Shown here in pieces: positions 44,324 to 52,712 of a DNA stretch of 64,000 nt. Numbering within the stretch: position 1 is the first letter of the stretch; every line of letters starts with the position of its first letter. A program made the translations under genes and the position numbers. The stretch covers positions 930,001 through 994,000 of the forward strand of contig NZ_VMSB01000001.1 of assembly GCF_009858245.1 (NCBI RefSeq). The letters are read 5' to 3'. The notes under the pieces are model-generated. The model searched no databases. It had not been told where the DNA came from and was given only the letters and a program-made list of their open reading frames with translations. Source of the DNA: Ornithinibacter aureus. GTDB taxonomy: Bacteria > Actinomycetota > Actinomycetes > Actinomycetales > Dermatophilaceae.

Positions 44324-47026
44324 TCAGGGCGGTGATGACCCGGGCTCGCACGGCACGAGGCCGCGGAACAACGCGCTCAAGCAGTTCTTCTGAACGGCTT
44401 GAGTCACGCCGTCCTCCATCGACAGTCGCGTGGGCTCGGCCAGTGCCCAGCCGAGCGGAGCCTGCACCTGCGGAGCGTTGTAGGGCGCGATCATCACGAA
44501 GCGGTGCCCCGTGCCGGATGTGGAGGTCAGCTCGGCCATCTGCACCGCGGCCTGCTGCTCCAGCGTGAGGGTCGAGCGAAGCGTCTCGGAGGCCCCCATG
44601 GCCTTGAGGGGAACCCACAGTTCCTTGGGACGCCCTGGAGAGACGGGCGCGGCTTGGCTGCGGTAGTGGTTCTCCAGGTAGATGACCCACGGCTCGATCG
44701 TGAGGGCGCCGAGCCCTGCCAGCTCCCCTTCAGAACGTCCCCCTGCCGCGTTGTGCTGCTCCACCTGCGGAGCGACCGAGTGCCAGATCTCCAGGAGCGC
44801 AGGGATGCCGGTGTTGTCCAGGTACCCGCCGTCCACCCCGTAGGTGACGTTCGTCGTCGCACTGGGCGGCTCTGTCACCGGGCAACGGCGCAGTGCGCCG
44901 GAGGGGGTGAGGTAGGGGAAACGGGCTGCCATCAGGGCCGCGGTGGAGGCGCGCATGCTGGCGACGCCGGAGACAGTGCACCCATCTCCGGGTTGGAGTC
45001 GCTGCACACCCTCGTGGTCCATCAAGCCTGCTCGACCATCGATGGACACCGCAATCGGACCCGCGGGAAATCCCTCGGTCGCGACGCCGCTTCGACAGGA
45101 CCCCGCATCGGTGGGGAGTGCGCCCACGTTCGAGACCAGGACCCGGCAACCGTCGGTCACCGAGGAGGAGTTGAACACGATCGCGGGCCGGTGCGACGGC
45201 TCATCACCCTTCCACCACCCGGCGCCCAGCTCATCGATGGTCTGGGGCTGGTCCGCAGTCCCGAGCGGCCCGCTGCCAGCCGTGGTCCCCGCGGTCGCCT
45301 CCTCCCACGCGGTCTCCAGCACCTCGGCGCGGTCGGACCAGCCGTCGGCCGCGCCGACGAATGGCTGCGGCAGGTCCCGCAACAGCATGGCCGCGATGAG
45401 CTGCGCCAGCGGGCCGTCATCGGTAAGACGCCGCAATGGGTCGGAGCCGCGCGCGTCCTCCGTCGCACCCGGGACGTCTCCCAGCGTGACGGCGAGGCCC
45501 ACTGCGCCGCCGGACACTCCGGACACAGCGAACAACGACTGCGGGCACAGCGGCCCGTCCTCGCCGAAGAGTTCGTCCATCGCGGTGCCGGTCCAGAAGG
45601 CTGCCTTGCCCCCACCGCCGGGAGCCGCCACCAGCACCAAGGGCACCGTGCCGTCCTTCAGGGCACACTGCGCGATCGTCGCCTCGTCCCACCCTGCCTG
45701 CCAGGCTGCGAACCGGTCGGCAAGCGTCGGGGCGGCAGCGGCACTGGCCTGCTCGACGCGGGCGTCGTGGTAGCCGGCAGTGAAGTTCAGGCTGCTCGCG
45801 ACGAGCCAGCACAGCACAACGAGAAGCCCCCAGGGCGTGCGCCTGCCCAGCCCCAGGGCCTTCGTGACCGGCCACCAGAAGTGGTGGGACGCCCAACCGA
45901 GCAGCCCGGTGACGGTGGCGAAGAACGCAAAGGACACGGCCAGAACCCCAGTCGCCCCACCCCAAGCCAGCTGCGGGCGCATCGCCAACACCACCGCGGC
46001 GATGATGGTCCAGACTGCGACGGCCACACCGATGGCGGTGCACGCGCGCTTGACCACGGTGGACACCTGGCGACTGAGCGCCCACGTGAGCAGAACTGCC
46101 AGAGATGGAGCCACGAACGCGGCCGTCAGGACCCCAACAAGTAGAAGGACGACCGCCTTGTCGATGCCGTCGTCCCCGGTGAGCACCACGGGAGTGAAAG
46201 CTCGAACCAGCCCGAGGCCAAGTGCGAGCACGACGAGTGCTGCCAGCAGCCCGACAGCCCGCAGTCTCGGGTCATCCCAAGTAGATGGTGCGGAGCCCTC
46301 CTCGACGGCGGGGCGCGCGCGGCGCAGCGGGGCAACTACCTGACTGCGGTCGATGCGCTGCATGTACCGGACAACCCAGGCGAGCCCCAGGAGTGCGATC
46401 ACCGTGATGAACGGCGCCGCAGGCTGCCAGAGCCGAATCGTGGCGAAGCCTTCGTCGACCCCGACCTGAACAGCCGCAAGGACCACCGACAGCACGCAGG
46501 CCCCGCCAACCACCCTGAGGGTGGCTCTTCGCCATCCAAGGTCTGTGGGCTTGGAGTCCTCCTCGTACCGGATCGACCACAGCCCGGCCACCACGACCGA
46601 CAGCAGCAAGACCACCGCCAGCACGATGGAGACCAGCGCCTGACGGGGGTCTTCGAACTGTGAGCGAATGACGTCGGGAATCTGGTCCAGTGGCCCACCT
46701 GCCGGGAGTGCGACAACCAGGGCAAAGGCAACGACCACCCAGGTCAAGCCACCGGCCGCACCCACCGGGCGGGTCGGACCACCCAGCCTGTCCCACGACC
46801 CGCTGAGACTCACCTGCCCATTGACATCGGGCCTGAGGAATCCGACGAGGATGGCCAACAGGGCTGCGAACAACGCCACCCACTTCAGCAACGACAGCAC
46901 ACTGATCCACACGAACGGTTGACCGGCTGGGAACTCGCACGTCAACCCTCCACAGTCGAAGAGCCGACACGTCACGACGGTCTCGGCGACGTCCGCAACG
47001 GCATACGCGAGGGGCAGCACCCACAC
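44324..47026 (-). CDS. Polytopic membrane protein with patatin-like domain
   Basis: 900 residues from GTG 47026. The first half has about ten membrane helices in two sets (residues 35-200 and 255-425). The second half (about 460-860) has patatin signs: LVAAPGGGGKAAFWTG as the oxyanion loop, the elbow SGVSGGAVG, and GVDGGYLDNTGIPALLE for the Asp of the dyad. It would be a lipid hydrolase held at the membrane. The closest well-known arrangement is unclear to me. Its start lies just after a NERD-membrane gene on the same strand. Confidence 0.75.
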   Translation of the reverse strand: MWVLPLAYAVADVAETVVTCRLFDCGGLTCEFPAGQPFVWISVLSLLKWVALFAALLAILVGFLRPDVNGQVSLSGSWDRLGGPTRPVGAAGGLTWVVVAFALVVALPAGGPLDQIPDVIRSQFEDPRQALVSIVLAVVLLLSVVVAGLWSIRYEEDSKPTDLGWRRATLRVVGGACVLSVVLAAVQVGVDEGFATIRLWQPAAPFITVIALLGLAWVVRYMQRIDRSQVVAPLRRARPAVEEGSAPSTWDDPRLRAVGLLAALVVLALGLGLVRAFTPVVLTGDDGIDKAVVLLLVGVLTAAFVAPSLAVLLTWALSRQVSTVVKRACTAIGVAVAVWTIIAAVVLAMRPQLAWGGATGVLAVSFAFFATVTGLLGWASHHFWWPVTKALGLGRRTPWGLLVVLCWLVASSLNFTAGYHDARVEQASAAAAPTLADRFAAWQAGWDEATIAQCALKDGTVPLVLVAAPGGGGKAAFWTGTAMDELFGEDGPLCPQSLFAVSGVSGGAVGLAVTLGDVPGATEDARGSDPLRRLTDDGPLAQLIAAMLLRDLPQPFVGAADGWSDRAEVLETAWEEATAGTTAGSGPLGTADQPQTIDELGAGWWKGDEPSHRPAIVFNSSSVTDGCRVLVSNVGALPTDAGSCRSGVATEGFPAGPIAVSIDGRAGLMDHEGVQRLQPGDGCTVSGVASMRASTAALMAARFPYLTPSGALRRCPVTEPPSATTNVTYGVDGGYLDNTGIPALLEIWHSVAPQVEQHNAAGGRSEGELAGLGALTIEPWVIYLENHYRSQAAPVSPGRPKELWVPLKAMGASETLRSTLTLEQQAAVQMAELTSTSGTGHRFVMIAPYNAPQVQAPLGWALAEPTRLSMEDGVTQAVQKNCLSALFRGLVPCEPGSSPP

Positions 47027-47093
47027 GGGAGCGGATGCCGCTCACTCGCCTGCGTCGCGATCCTCACCGCGAGCTTCTTGCCCTGTCTGGGCG

Positions 47094-48344
47094 TCAGGCC
47101 CAGAGCCTCGTGAGCCACCAGGACGTGCGTGCTCCGTGATGCGAGCGGAGCACCCTTGGACGTCGAGAGGGGGACGCCGGCCCGCACCCACAGATGCGTG
47201 GCCTGCCCACCGAGTGCGTGAGCACGGCGATGGTCGAGCCTCCCTTGGCCTGCATGGTCCAGGCGCAGCCCAATGACCTCGGCGATGCAACGACCTTCAC
47301 GCTCGGGCTCAGCCCGGCCGATGCGAGGTCCACGTCGGCGCACGACAGCCGGTCGGGCGCCGCGCTGGGAGGTGAGCCAACGGCATCCACGACGGTTTCG
47401 GTCATCACGCGGGATGCCGCGGCGCCCATCCCAGAGAACGCACCTGTGCTGGCCGCCCACCACAGGAAGGCCAGGCCAACGGGTGCGAGGAGTGGTTTCA
47501 GGATGCCGCCCCGTTGCGTCCGCTTCTCGCGTCGCCGTGGCGTGGGGCGAGCCGGGCGAGCCGGGCGAGCCGGGCGAGTCGGGCGAGCCGGGCGAGTCGG
47601 CGGGCGGGATCGGGGTTTGCGGCTCGGCGTCGAGGCCCGCTGTGGCGCCCGGCGGTCCAGGTCGCGACCCATGGCCGCGAGCAGCTGCCAGTCGGTCGTC
47701 GTCGACGGGAACTCGGTGCGCACGAGAACGCCGAGTCGGCAGAGATCGGGGATACCGGCCGGTGGGCGGCTCTGGAGCCACCCGGCGAGCTTCCCCACCG
47801 GCACGACCCAGACGTTGCGCATCAGCCGCGGCTCCCCGAACTGTTCGGCACGCCTGCCGGACAGGGCGATCACGACGGTCACGCCGACCTGAGTGCGACG
47901 CGCCATCTCGGCGGCCATGGCGAACACGCCGTCGAACTGGCGATCCAAGGGGGTGTGGCGTCGTTCGCCTCCGGGCCCGCTGGTGTGCTTGAACACGCTG
48001 CCTTGGTGTTCGGACATCGTGCCGGCCCAGTTCTTGGAGTCGATGAGGAAGACCCCCGCAGGGCCGACGACGACGTGGTCGAGGTTGGTCTCCGCACGCC
48101 CGGGCATGAGCAGTCGGTCGTGCAGCACGAGCCATTCTGAGGGAAGGGCTGACAGTGCCTGGGCGACCCGGCGCTCCCCCAGCGCACCGGCCTCCCACGC
48201 GCCCGCCGACGACCGGCCGCGGGCGCGTAACTCCTTGGCCCGCTGGTCTGCGCTCCACCCCGACTCACCCACGGGGCCGGGGTCGTCGGCGCCCGGCGTG
48301 TTGACGTCGGGCTCGTCGGCGCCTTCCCCCACGCCCACCTCCAC
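47094..48344 (-). CDS. NERD-domain membrane protein, probably frameshifted near its 3' end
   Basis: 416 residues. NERD domain near 48-190 (ETNLDHVVVGPAGVFLIDSK, with the Asp-Ser-Lys core) after a polar N-terminus, a Pro/Arg repeat near 255-275 (TRPARPTRPARPARP) and one membrane helix (LLAPVGLAFLWWAAST). After AVLTHSVG the frame turns into Arg/Cys-rich noise; the next frame continues HLWVRAGVPLSTSKGAPLAS and HVLVAHEALGLTPRQGKKLA to a stop at 46972. A base is probably missing near 47200, in the GGTGGGCAGG stretch. Frames cross just before the patatin gene. Confidence 0.65.
   Translation of the reverse strand: MEVGVGEGADEPDVNTPGADDPGPVGESGWSADQRAKELRARGRSSAGAWEAGALGERRVAQALSALPSEWLVLHDRLLMPGRAETNLDHVVVGPAGVFLIDSKNWAGTMSEHQGSVFKHTSGPGGERRHTPLDRQFDGVFAMAAEMARRTQVGVTVVIALSGRRAEQFGEPRLMRNVWVVPVGKLAGWLQSRPPAGIPDLCRLGVLVRTEFPSTTTDWQLLAAMGRDLDRRAPQRASTPSRKPRSRPPTRPARPTRPARPARPARPTPRRREKRTQRGGILKPLLAPVGLAFLWWAASTGAFSGMGAAASRVMTETVVDAVGSPPSAAPDRLSCADVDLASAGLSPSVKVVASPRSLGCAWTMQAKGGSTIAVLTHSVGRPRICGCGPASPSRRPRVLRSHHGARTSWWLTRLWA
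47547..47600. repeat. 9-bp tandem repeat in the NERD gene
   Basis: Six copies of GCGAGCCGG (two with C to T), coding on the minus strand for a Pro-Ala-Arg / Pro-Thr-Arg repeat that links the NERD domain to its membrane helix. Being a multiple of three, copy changes would keep the frame. Confidence 0.85.
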
Positions 48345-48444
48345 GCCGACTCGACCCCTGGAGCAGTCATGCTGCCAAAACGGCCACCTGGTGGTGGTGA
48401 ACCGAACAGATCGGGCGCAGCTCCCGGCGCGCTTGGGATGGCAG

Positions 48445-48452
48445 TGCTAGCA
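48445..48452. promoter_or_regulatory. Probable toxin-antitoxin operator
   Basis: The palindrome TGCTAGCA (with weak CA/TG extension) lies 27 nt before the FitA-like start and overlaps TAGCAT, a likely -10 box. Ribbon-helix-helix antitoxins of this type bind such palindromes in their own promoter. Confidence 0.45.
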
Positions 48453-48478
48453 TTGCTGTCAGCGATTGGAGGTCGACA

Positions 48479-48715
48479 ATGAGCACGTTGACGATCAGGC
48501 AACTCGACGAGCGCACGCACGCTCGGCTCCGTGGGCGTGCGGCTGAGCACGGGCGCTCCGTGGAGGCTGAGGTTCGGGCGATCCTGGACGCAGCGGTCAA
48601 CGTTCCGGAGCGCAACTTCCTGCTCTCGTTGCGAGATGTTGTGGCAGATGTGGATGGGCTGGATCTGGAACTTCCGCCCCGAACCGACCAGCCACGGCCG
48701 GTGGACGTCTTGTGA
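48479..48715 (+). CDS. FitA-like ribbon-helix-helix antitoxin
   Basis: 78 residues from ATG 48479 behind GGAGG. MSTLTIRQLDERTHARLRGR and AAEHGRSVEAEVRAILDAAV is the Arc/FitA ribbon-helix-helix domain. The C-terminal part (LELPPRTDQPRP) is the kind of tail that blocks the toxin. Overlaps the toxin by 4 nt. Confidence 0.88.
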   Translation: MSTLTIRQLDERTHARLRGRAAEHGRSVEAEVRAILDAAVNVPERNFLLSLRDVVADVDGLDLELPPRTDQPRPVDVL

Positions 48716-49131
48716 TCATCGCTGACACCAACGTGGTGTCGGAGTTCATGCGGGACACCCCAGACCCCGTCGTCATGGCGTGGGCTGGGACGCTCGCACC
48801 GGCCGAGCTGACGATCTGCGTGGTGACCGTGGAAGAGATCGAGCGTGGACTTGGCCGGTTGCCCGCCGGTCGTCGACGACAGGACCTCCAGAACCGATGG
48901 TCCGGCTTGGTTGACGCCTTCGCCGACGCCGTCGTGGTCTACGACCTCACCGCCGCCAGGCACACCGCGGCGATCTTGGTGGACGCTCAGGCGGCCAGGC
49001 GGCCGATGTCCTTGGCGGATGCTCAAATCGCCGGCATCTGCGTCGCCGGCGGCCACGAGCTGGCCACTCGCAACGTCGCCGACTTCTCCGCCACATCGGG
49101 GCTGACCCTCATCAACCCGTTCGGGCAGTAG
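48712..49131 (+). CDS. FitB/VapC-like PIN-domain toxin
   Basis: 139 residues from GTG 48712. MIIADTNVVSEFMRDTPDPV gives the first PIN Asp; EEIERGLGRLP contains the Glu; SLADAQIAGICVAGG the third acid; then ATRNVADFSATSGLTLINPF, a typical FitB end. Predicted RNase. Together with the overlapping FitA-like gene it forms a complete type II toxin-antitoxin module. Confidence 0.9.
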   Translation: MIIADTNVVSEFMRDTPDPVVMAWAGTLAPAELTICVVTVEEIERGLGRLPAGRRRQDLQNRWSGLVDAFADAVVVYDLTAARHTAAILVDAQAARRPMSLADAQIAGICVAGGHELATRNVADFSATSGLTLINPFGQ

Positions 49132-49238
49132 CCAGCCTGCGAAGCGCGTAGCAGCCGGGCTGTCGCCAAGCCACGCGGTCCGCGCGAAAGGCTGACCGCG
49201 TGAACATCACGTTCGGGGGATTGAGCGCGCAGAGTCAT

Positions 49239-49607
49239 TCATCCGAGCGCCGGACCCGCGTCAAGGCGGGAAGGCGCGACTCCCCGGCTCCCCTCAACCG
49301 GGTGCTTGCGCCCCGAAGCCTCAATCTTCGCGAGCGCCGCCGCCCCCAGGTCAACTCCGCACTGGTCGGCCAACCCCACGAGGTACACGAGCACGTCAGC
49401 CATCTCCTCCGACAACCGCGTGTGCAACGGCTCCTCCTGCGCCAGGTCGCGAGCGACATCCGCCGGCAACCACTGCAGCAGCTCGGCCAACTCCCCCACC
49501 TCGCCGACGAGAGCGAGCATCACCGACTTGGGGTCCTGGAACTGCTCCCAGTCACGCTCGGCGATGAAGGCGCGCGCGGCGTCCCGGATCTCGATCAGGT
49601 CTGACAC
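49239..49607 (-). CDS. MazG-like nucleotide pyrophosphohydrolase
   Basis: 122 residues from GTG 49607. The metal-binding helices are MLALVGEVGELAELLQWLPA (ExxE) and SEEMADVLVYLVGLADQCGV (ExxD), as in MazG/iMazG all-alpha NTP pyrophosphatases (often annotated RS21-C6-like). Hydrolyses (d)NTPs to NMPs and pyrophosphate, with a house-cleaning role. The frame extends to 49715 into the divergent leader, but without a credible protein. Confidence 0.85.
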   Translation of the reverse strand: MSDLIEIRDAARAFIAERDWEQFQDPKSVMLALVGEVGELAELLQWLPADVARDLAQEEPLHTRLSEEMADVLVYLVGLADQCGVDLGAAALAKIEASGRKHPVEGSRGVAPSRLDAGPALG

Positions 49608-49672
49608 ACCGGTGAGTATGCCGCTCAACCCCCGACCGCGACCCACCAGCACTAGAGTCGCCACGGTAAGAG

Positions 49673-49712
49673 CGGCCCGACGGGCTTCCGTTTCAGGACA
49701 AGCCCCCACCCG
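49673..49712 (+). repeat. 40-bp leader repeat, copy A
   Basis: Forty bases ending 35 nt before the DUF2075 start share 34 identities with 51679-51718, which lies 27 nt before the EVE-HNH gene. Both begin CGGCCCGAC and end CCACCCG, with AGGACA in the middle. It may be a common promoter or operator, or a mark of duplication. Confidence 0.75.
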
Positions 49713-49747
49713 CACGGTTCACTTCGTGCTGCCTGGGGTTCTGTTCT

Positions 49748-51628
49748 GTGACGTTGTACCGGCAATCGGTCGCTGGGTTCTCGCCTGTCGAGGCCCACCT
49801 TGCCGACCTCCTCGCCGAGCAGATGACCCTTCGCACCGGCCGCACACCCTCCACCGGCGAGTACCGGTCGTGGCAGCGCAGCATCCCCGCGCTGCGAGCC
49901 GACCTCCTCTCCGCGGGCCTTGGCGATGTTGAGATGCTCGTCGAGTACCAACTCCCCCTCACGAGCAAGCGGGCCGACGTCGTCCTCGCGGGCCGCCACC
50001 CGACAACCGGCGGGCCGTCGTACCTCGTCGTCGAGCTCAAGCAGTGGAGTCACGCCGAGCAGTTCGAGGACAGCGACTCCTTGGTCCGCATCGAGGAATA
50101 CGGGTCGAGACCCGTCACCCACCCCGCCCTCCAGGTCCGCGACTACTGCGACTACCTCCTCGGTTTCACCGCCGTCCTCGCCGACGACCCCGAGTCTCTC
50201 GCGGGAGTCGCCTACCTGCACAACGCCACCGACTCCGGCGTCGAAGACCTCTTCCGCCTCCCCGGCGACCGACTGGGCTCGGTCTTCACGGGGCAGCGTC
50301 GCGGCGAGTTCCAGGAGTTCCTCAAGACCCGCTTCGCTCCGGGTGTGAGCGGGGCATCGGATGCCGACCGCCTCCTTGGCAGCCGCATCGCACCATCAAA
50401 GCAACTGCTCGCGGTCGCGGCCGAGGAGGTGCAGCGCCGCGAGATGTTCGTGCTGCTCGACGAGCAGCGCGACGCCTACAACTACGTGCTGCACGCGGTC
50501 GAGCGGGCTCGGCGCTCCAACACCAAGACCGCGGTGATCGTCTCTGGCGGCCCGGGGAGCGGCAAGAGCGTGATCGCGTTGTCCCTGCTCGGTGAGATGT
50601 CGAGGCAGGGTCGCACGGTCCTGCACGCCACCGGGTCGCGGTCGTTCACCCAGACCTTGCGCAAGGTCGCCGGCAAGCGGGCACCACGGGTGCAGAAGAT
50701 GTTCCAGTACTTCAACTCGTTCGCGGGCGCCTTCCCCAACGACCTCGACGCCCTGATCCTCGACGAGGCACACCGCATCCGTGAGACCTCTGCCTCTCGC
50801 TGGACCCGGGCCGAGCACCGCACCGGCAAGCCGCAGGTGGAAGAACTGTTGGATGCTGCCCGCGTGCCGGTGTTCCTCCTCGACGAGTTCCAGGTCGTGC
50901 GCCCCGGCGAGAAGGGAACCACCGCTGATATCGAGGGGCACGCGGCCGCTCACGGCATCGAGGTCGTCAAGATCGACCTCGACGCCCAGTTCCGGTGTGG
51001 TGGGTCGCAGGAGTACGTGACCTGGGTCAAGCGCCTGCTCGAACTGGTGCCCGGCGGCACAGGCGGCACGGGCGACCAGATTGAATGGGCGGGCGACGAG
51101 CACTTCGACGTCGAGGTGGTCGACTCGCCGTACGAGATGGAGGCCTACCTCGCGACCAAGCTCGAGGGCGGCTACTCCGCGCGGATGGCGGCCGGGTACT
51201 GCTGGCCGTGGAGCGACCCACGACCCGATGGCTCGCTGGTCCCGGATGTCCGCATCGGCGAGTGGGCCAAGCCGTGGAACCTCAAGGGAGACCGCGCGAT
51301 CGGCGGCGCCCCCGCTGCTGCGCTCTGGGCGACCGACCCCGCCGGCTTCGGCCAGGTCGGCTGTGTCTACACCGCCCAGGGCTTCGAGTACGACTACGCC
51401 GGAGTCATCCTCGGCCCCGACCTCGTGTGGCGCGACGGCAAGTGGGTCGCGGTTCGAGCTGCGAACAAGGACCCCGACTTCCGGAACCGCACGACGGTGA
51501 GCGACGCCGACTTCGACCGCCTCGTCCGCAACGTCTACAAGGTCCTGCTGACACGCGGCATGCGAGGCGTCGCGATCCTCTCCACCGACCACGAAACCCA
51601 CGAGCGCCTGCAGAAGCTCGCAACGTAG
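49748..51628 (+). CDS. DUF2075 ATPase with PD-(D/E)XK-like N-terminal domain
   Basis: 626 residues from GTG 49748. The N-terminal 110 residues have a nuclease-like core: RADVVLAG (Asp77), then PSYLVVELKQW (Glu96, Lys98), the D-ExK spacing of PD-(D/E)XK enzymes. The DUF2075 ATPase follows: Walker A SGGPGSGKSVIAL at 267-274, DEAH in LILDEAHRIRETSASRW (339-342), then VFLLDEFQVVRPG and QFRCGGSQEYV. The C-terminus has YTAQGFEYDYAGVILGPDLV and VYKVLLTRGMRG, as in SF1 helicases. Such proteins are met in phage-defence islands. Confidence 0.85.
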   Translation: MTLYRQSVAGFSPVEAHLADLLAEQMTLRTGRTPSTGEYRSWQRSIPALRADLLSAGLGDVEMLVEYQLPLTSKRADVVLAGRHPTTGGPSYLVVELKQWSHAEQFEDSDSLVRIEEYGSRPVTHPALQVRDYCDYLLGFTAVLADDPESLAGVAYLHNATDSGVEDLFRLPGDRLGSVFTGQRRGEFQEFLKTRFAPGVSGASDADRLLGSRIAPSKQLLAVAAEEVQRREMFVLLDEQRDAYNYVLHAVERARRSNTKTAVIVSGGPGSGKSVIALSLLGEMSRQGRTVLHATGSRSFTQTLRKVAGKRAPRVQKMFQYFNSFAGAFPNDLDALILDEAHRIRETSASRWTRAEHRTGKPQVEELLDAARVPVFLLDEFQVVRPGEKGTTADIEGHAAAHGIEVVKIDLDAQFRCGGSQEYVTWVKRLLELVPGGTGGTGDQIEWAGDEHFDVEVVDSPYEMEAYLATKLEGGYSARMAAGYCWPWSDPRPDGSLVPDVRIGEWAKPWNLKGDRAIGGAPAAALWATDPAGFGQVGCVYTAQGFEYDYAGVILGPDLVWRDGKWVAVRAANKDPDFRNRTTVSDADFDRLVRNVYKVLLTRGMRGVAILSTDHETHERLQKLAT

Positions 51629-51678
51629 CAACCGCTCAACGGCTTCCAACCGGAAGCTCGCCAACGACCAGCACCACA

Positions 51679-51718
51679 CGGCCCGACCGGCTTCCGCTCT
51701 AGGACATGCCACCACCCG
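51679..51718 (+). repeat. 40-bp leader repeat, copy B
   Basis: Second copy of the shared leader, directly upstream of the EVE-HNH pseudogene. Six mismatches to copy A at 49673-49712, spread over the element rather than clustered. Confidence 0.75.
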
Positions 51719-51745
51719 TGATCACACGGGAAGGGCCCTGCCCTC

Positions 51746-52649
51746 ATGACGAGTTGGATCGTCGCCATTGCCAATACCCATCCTCAGCACTGGAAGATCG
51801 CTGCGCGCCACGGCTTCTGGGACATGACGAAGCGGGTGGACATACAACGCGGGGACACCGTGTACTTCTGGCTGACCAAGGGCAGCCTTGTCAGCAAGAC
51901 CACCGCCACGAGCGACGCCGCGAAGATCTACAAGGCGGACGCACTGCCCTGGGAGGACTCCGGCGTCCGCTCGTACACCACCCGCTTCCACTTCGTGGTC
52001 GACTCGGACCAGCCGATCGCGCAGCCCTCGTGGACCGTCGTCGCGCGAAGTGCGGGCCCGGGCCGGACTGAACTTCGGGCCGCAGCGCATCGACTCGCCG
52101 GAGGGCGAGGCCTACCTTGCCGACCAGTTCCCATCGTCTTCAGTGCCCCCGGTCGACATCGAGATCGACGAGACCCTCCGCGTCGAGATCGACGAGACCC
52201 TCCGCGTCGAGGTCGAGAGCCTTCTCGGCGAGGACCTGCGTGAGCGAGCGCAGAGAACGATCGCACTGCGCCAAGGTCAGCCCGCCTTTCGCAATGCGCT
52301 CCTTACGGCCTATGAGTGGACGTGCTGCGTAACGGGGTACCGAACCGAATCAGTGCTTGAGGCCGCGCATATCTCTCCCTACAAGGGGCATCACACCAAC
52401 GACGTGACCAACGGATTGCTCCTGCGTGCCGACATCCACACGCTCTTCGACCGATACCTGATCACTGTCACCACCGACCTCAAGGTCAAGGTTGCGCCCA
52501 GCCTCGCCGCCACGCCGTACATGGACCTCGACAGCCAACCCTTGGCGGTGGTGCCAGCGATGTACGTCCAACGCCCGGCAACAGCCTCGCTCGCGGCACA
52601 CCTTCGGCTCTGTCACTGGTACGAGGACGAAGCGGTCGTGTCGTTATAG
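51746..52649 (+). pseudogene. EVE-like plus HNH_2 endonuclease, frameshifted
   Basis: From ATG 51746 the first frame encodes an EVE/PUA-like module (MTSWIVAIANTHPQHWKIAA, GDTVYFWLTKGSLVSKTTAT) to about 52045, then turns into Arg-rich noise and stops at 52243. The next frame takes over at RARAGLNFGPQRIDSPEGEA and contains an HNH_2 nuclease (CCVTGYRTESVLEAAHISPY, NDVTNGLLLRADIHTLFDRY) to the stop at 52649. One base lost near GCGCGAAGTG (52047-52056) explains it. EVE domains read modified bases, so an intact version would be a modification-dependent nuclease. Confidence 0.8.
52161..52208. repeat. 24-bp perfect tandem duplication
   Basis: Units 52161-52184 and 52185-52208 are identical and code for EIDETLRV twice in the EVE-HNH gene, between the two domains. 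In frame, so it did not cause the frameshift. Confidence 0.95.
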
Positions 52650-52712
52650 GAGGCCAGGGACCGTGACAGGTCTCAGGCCCCCGACCCCCGTGTCATGGGG
52701 ACGACGGCTGAA

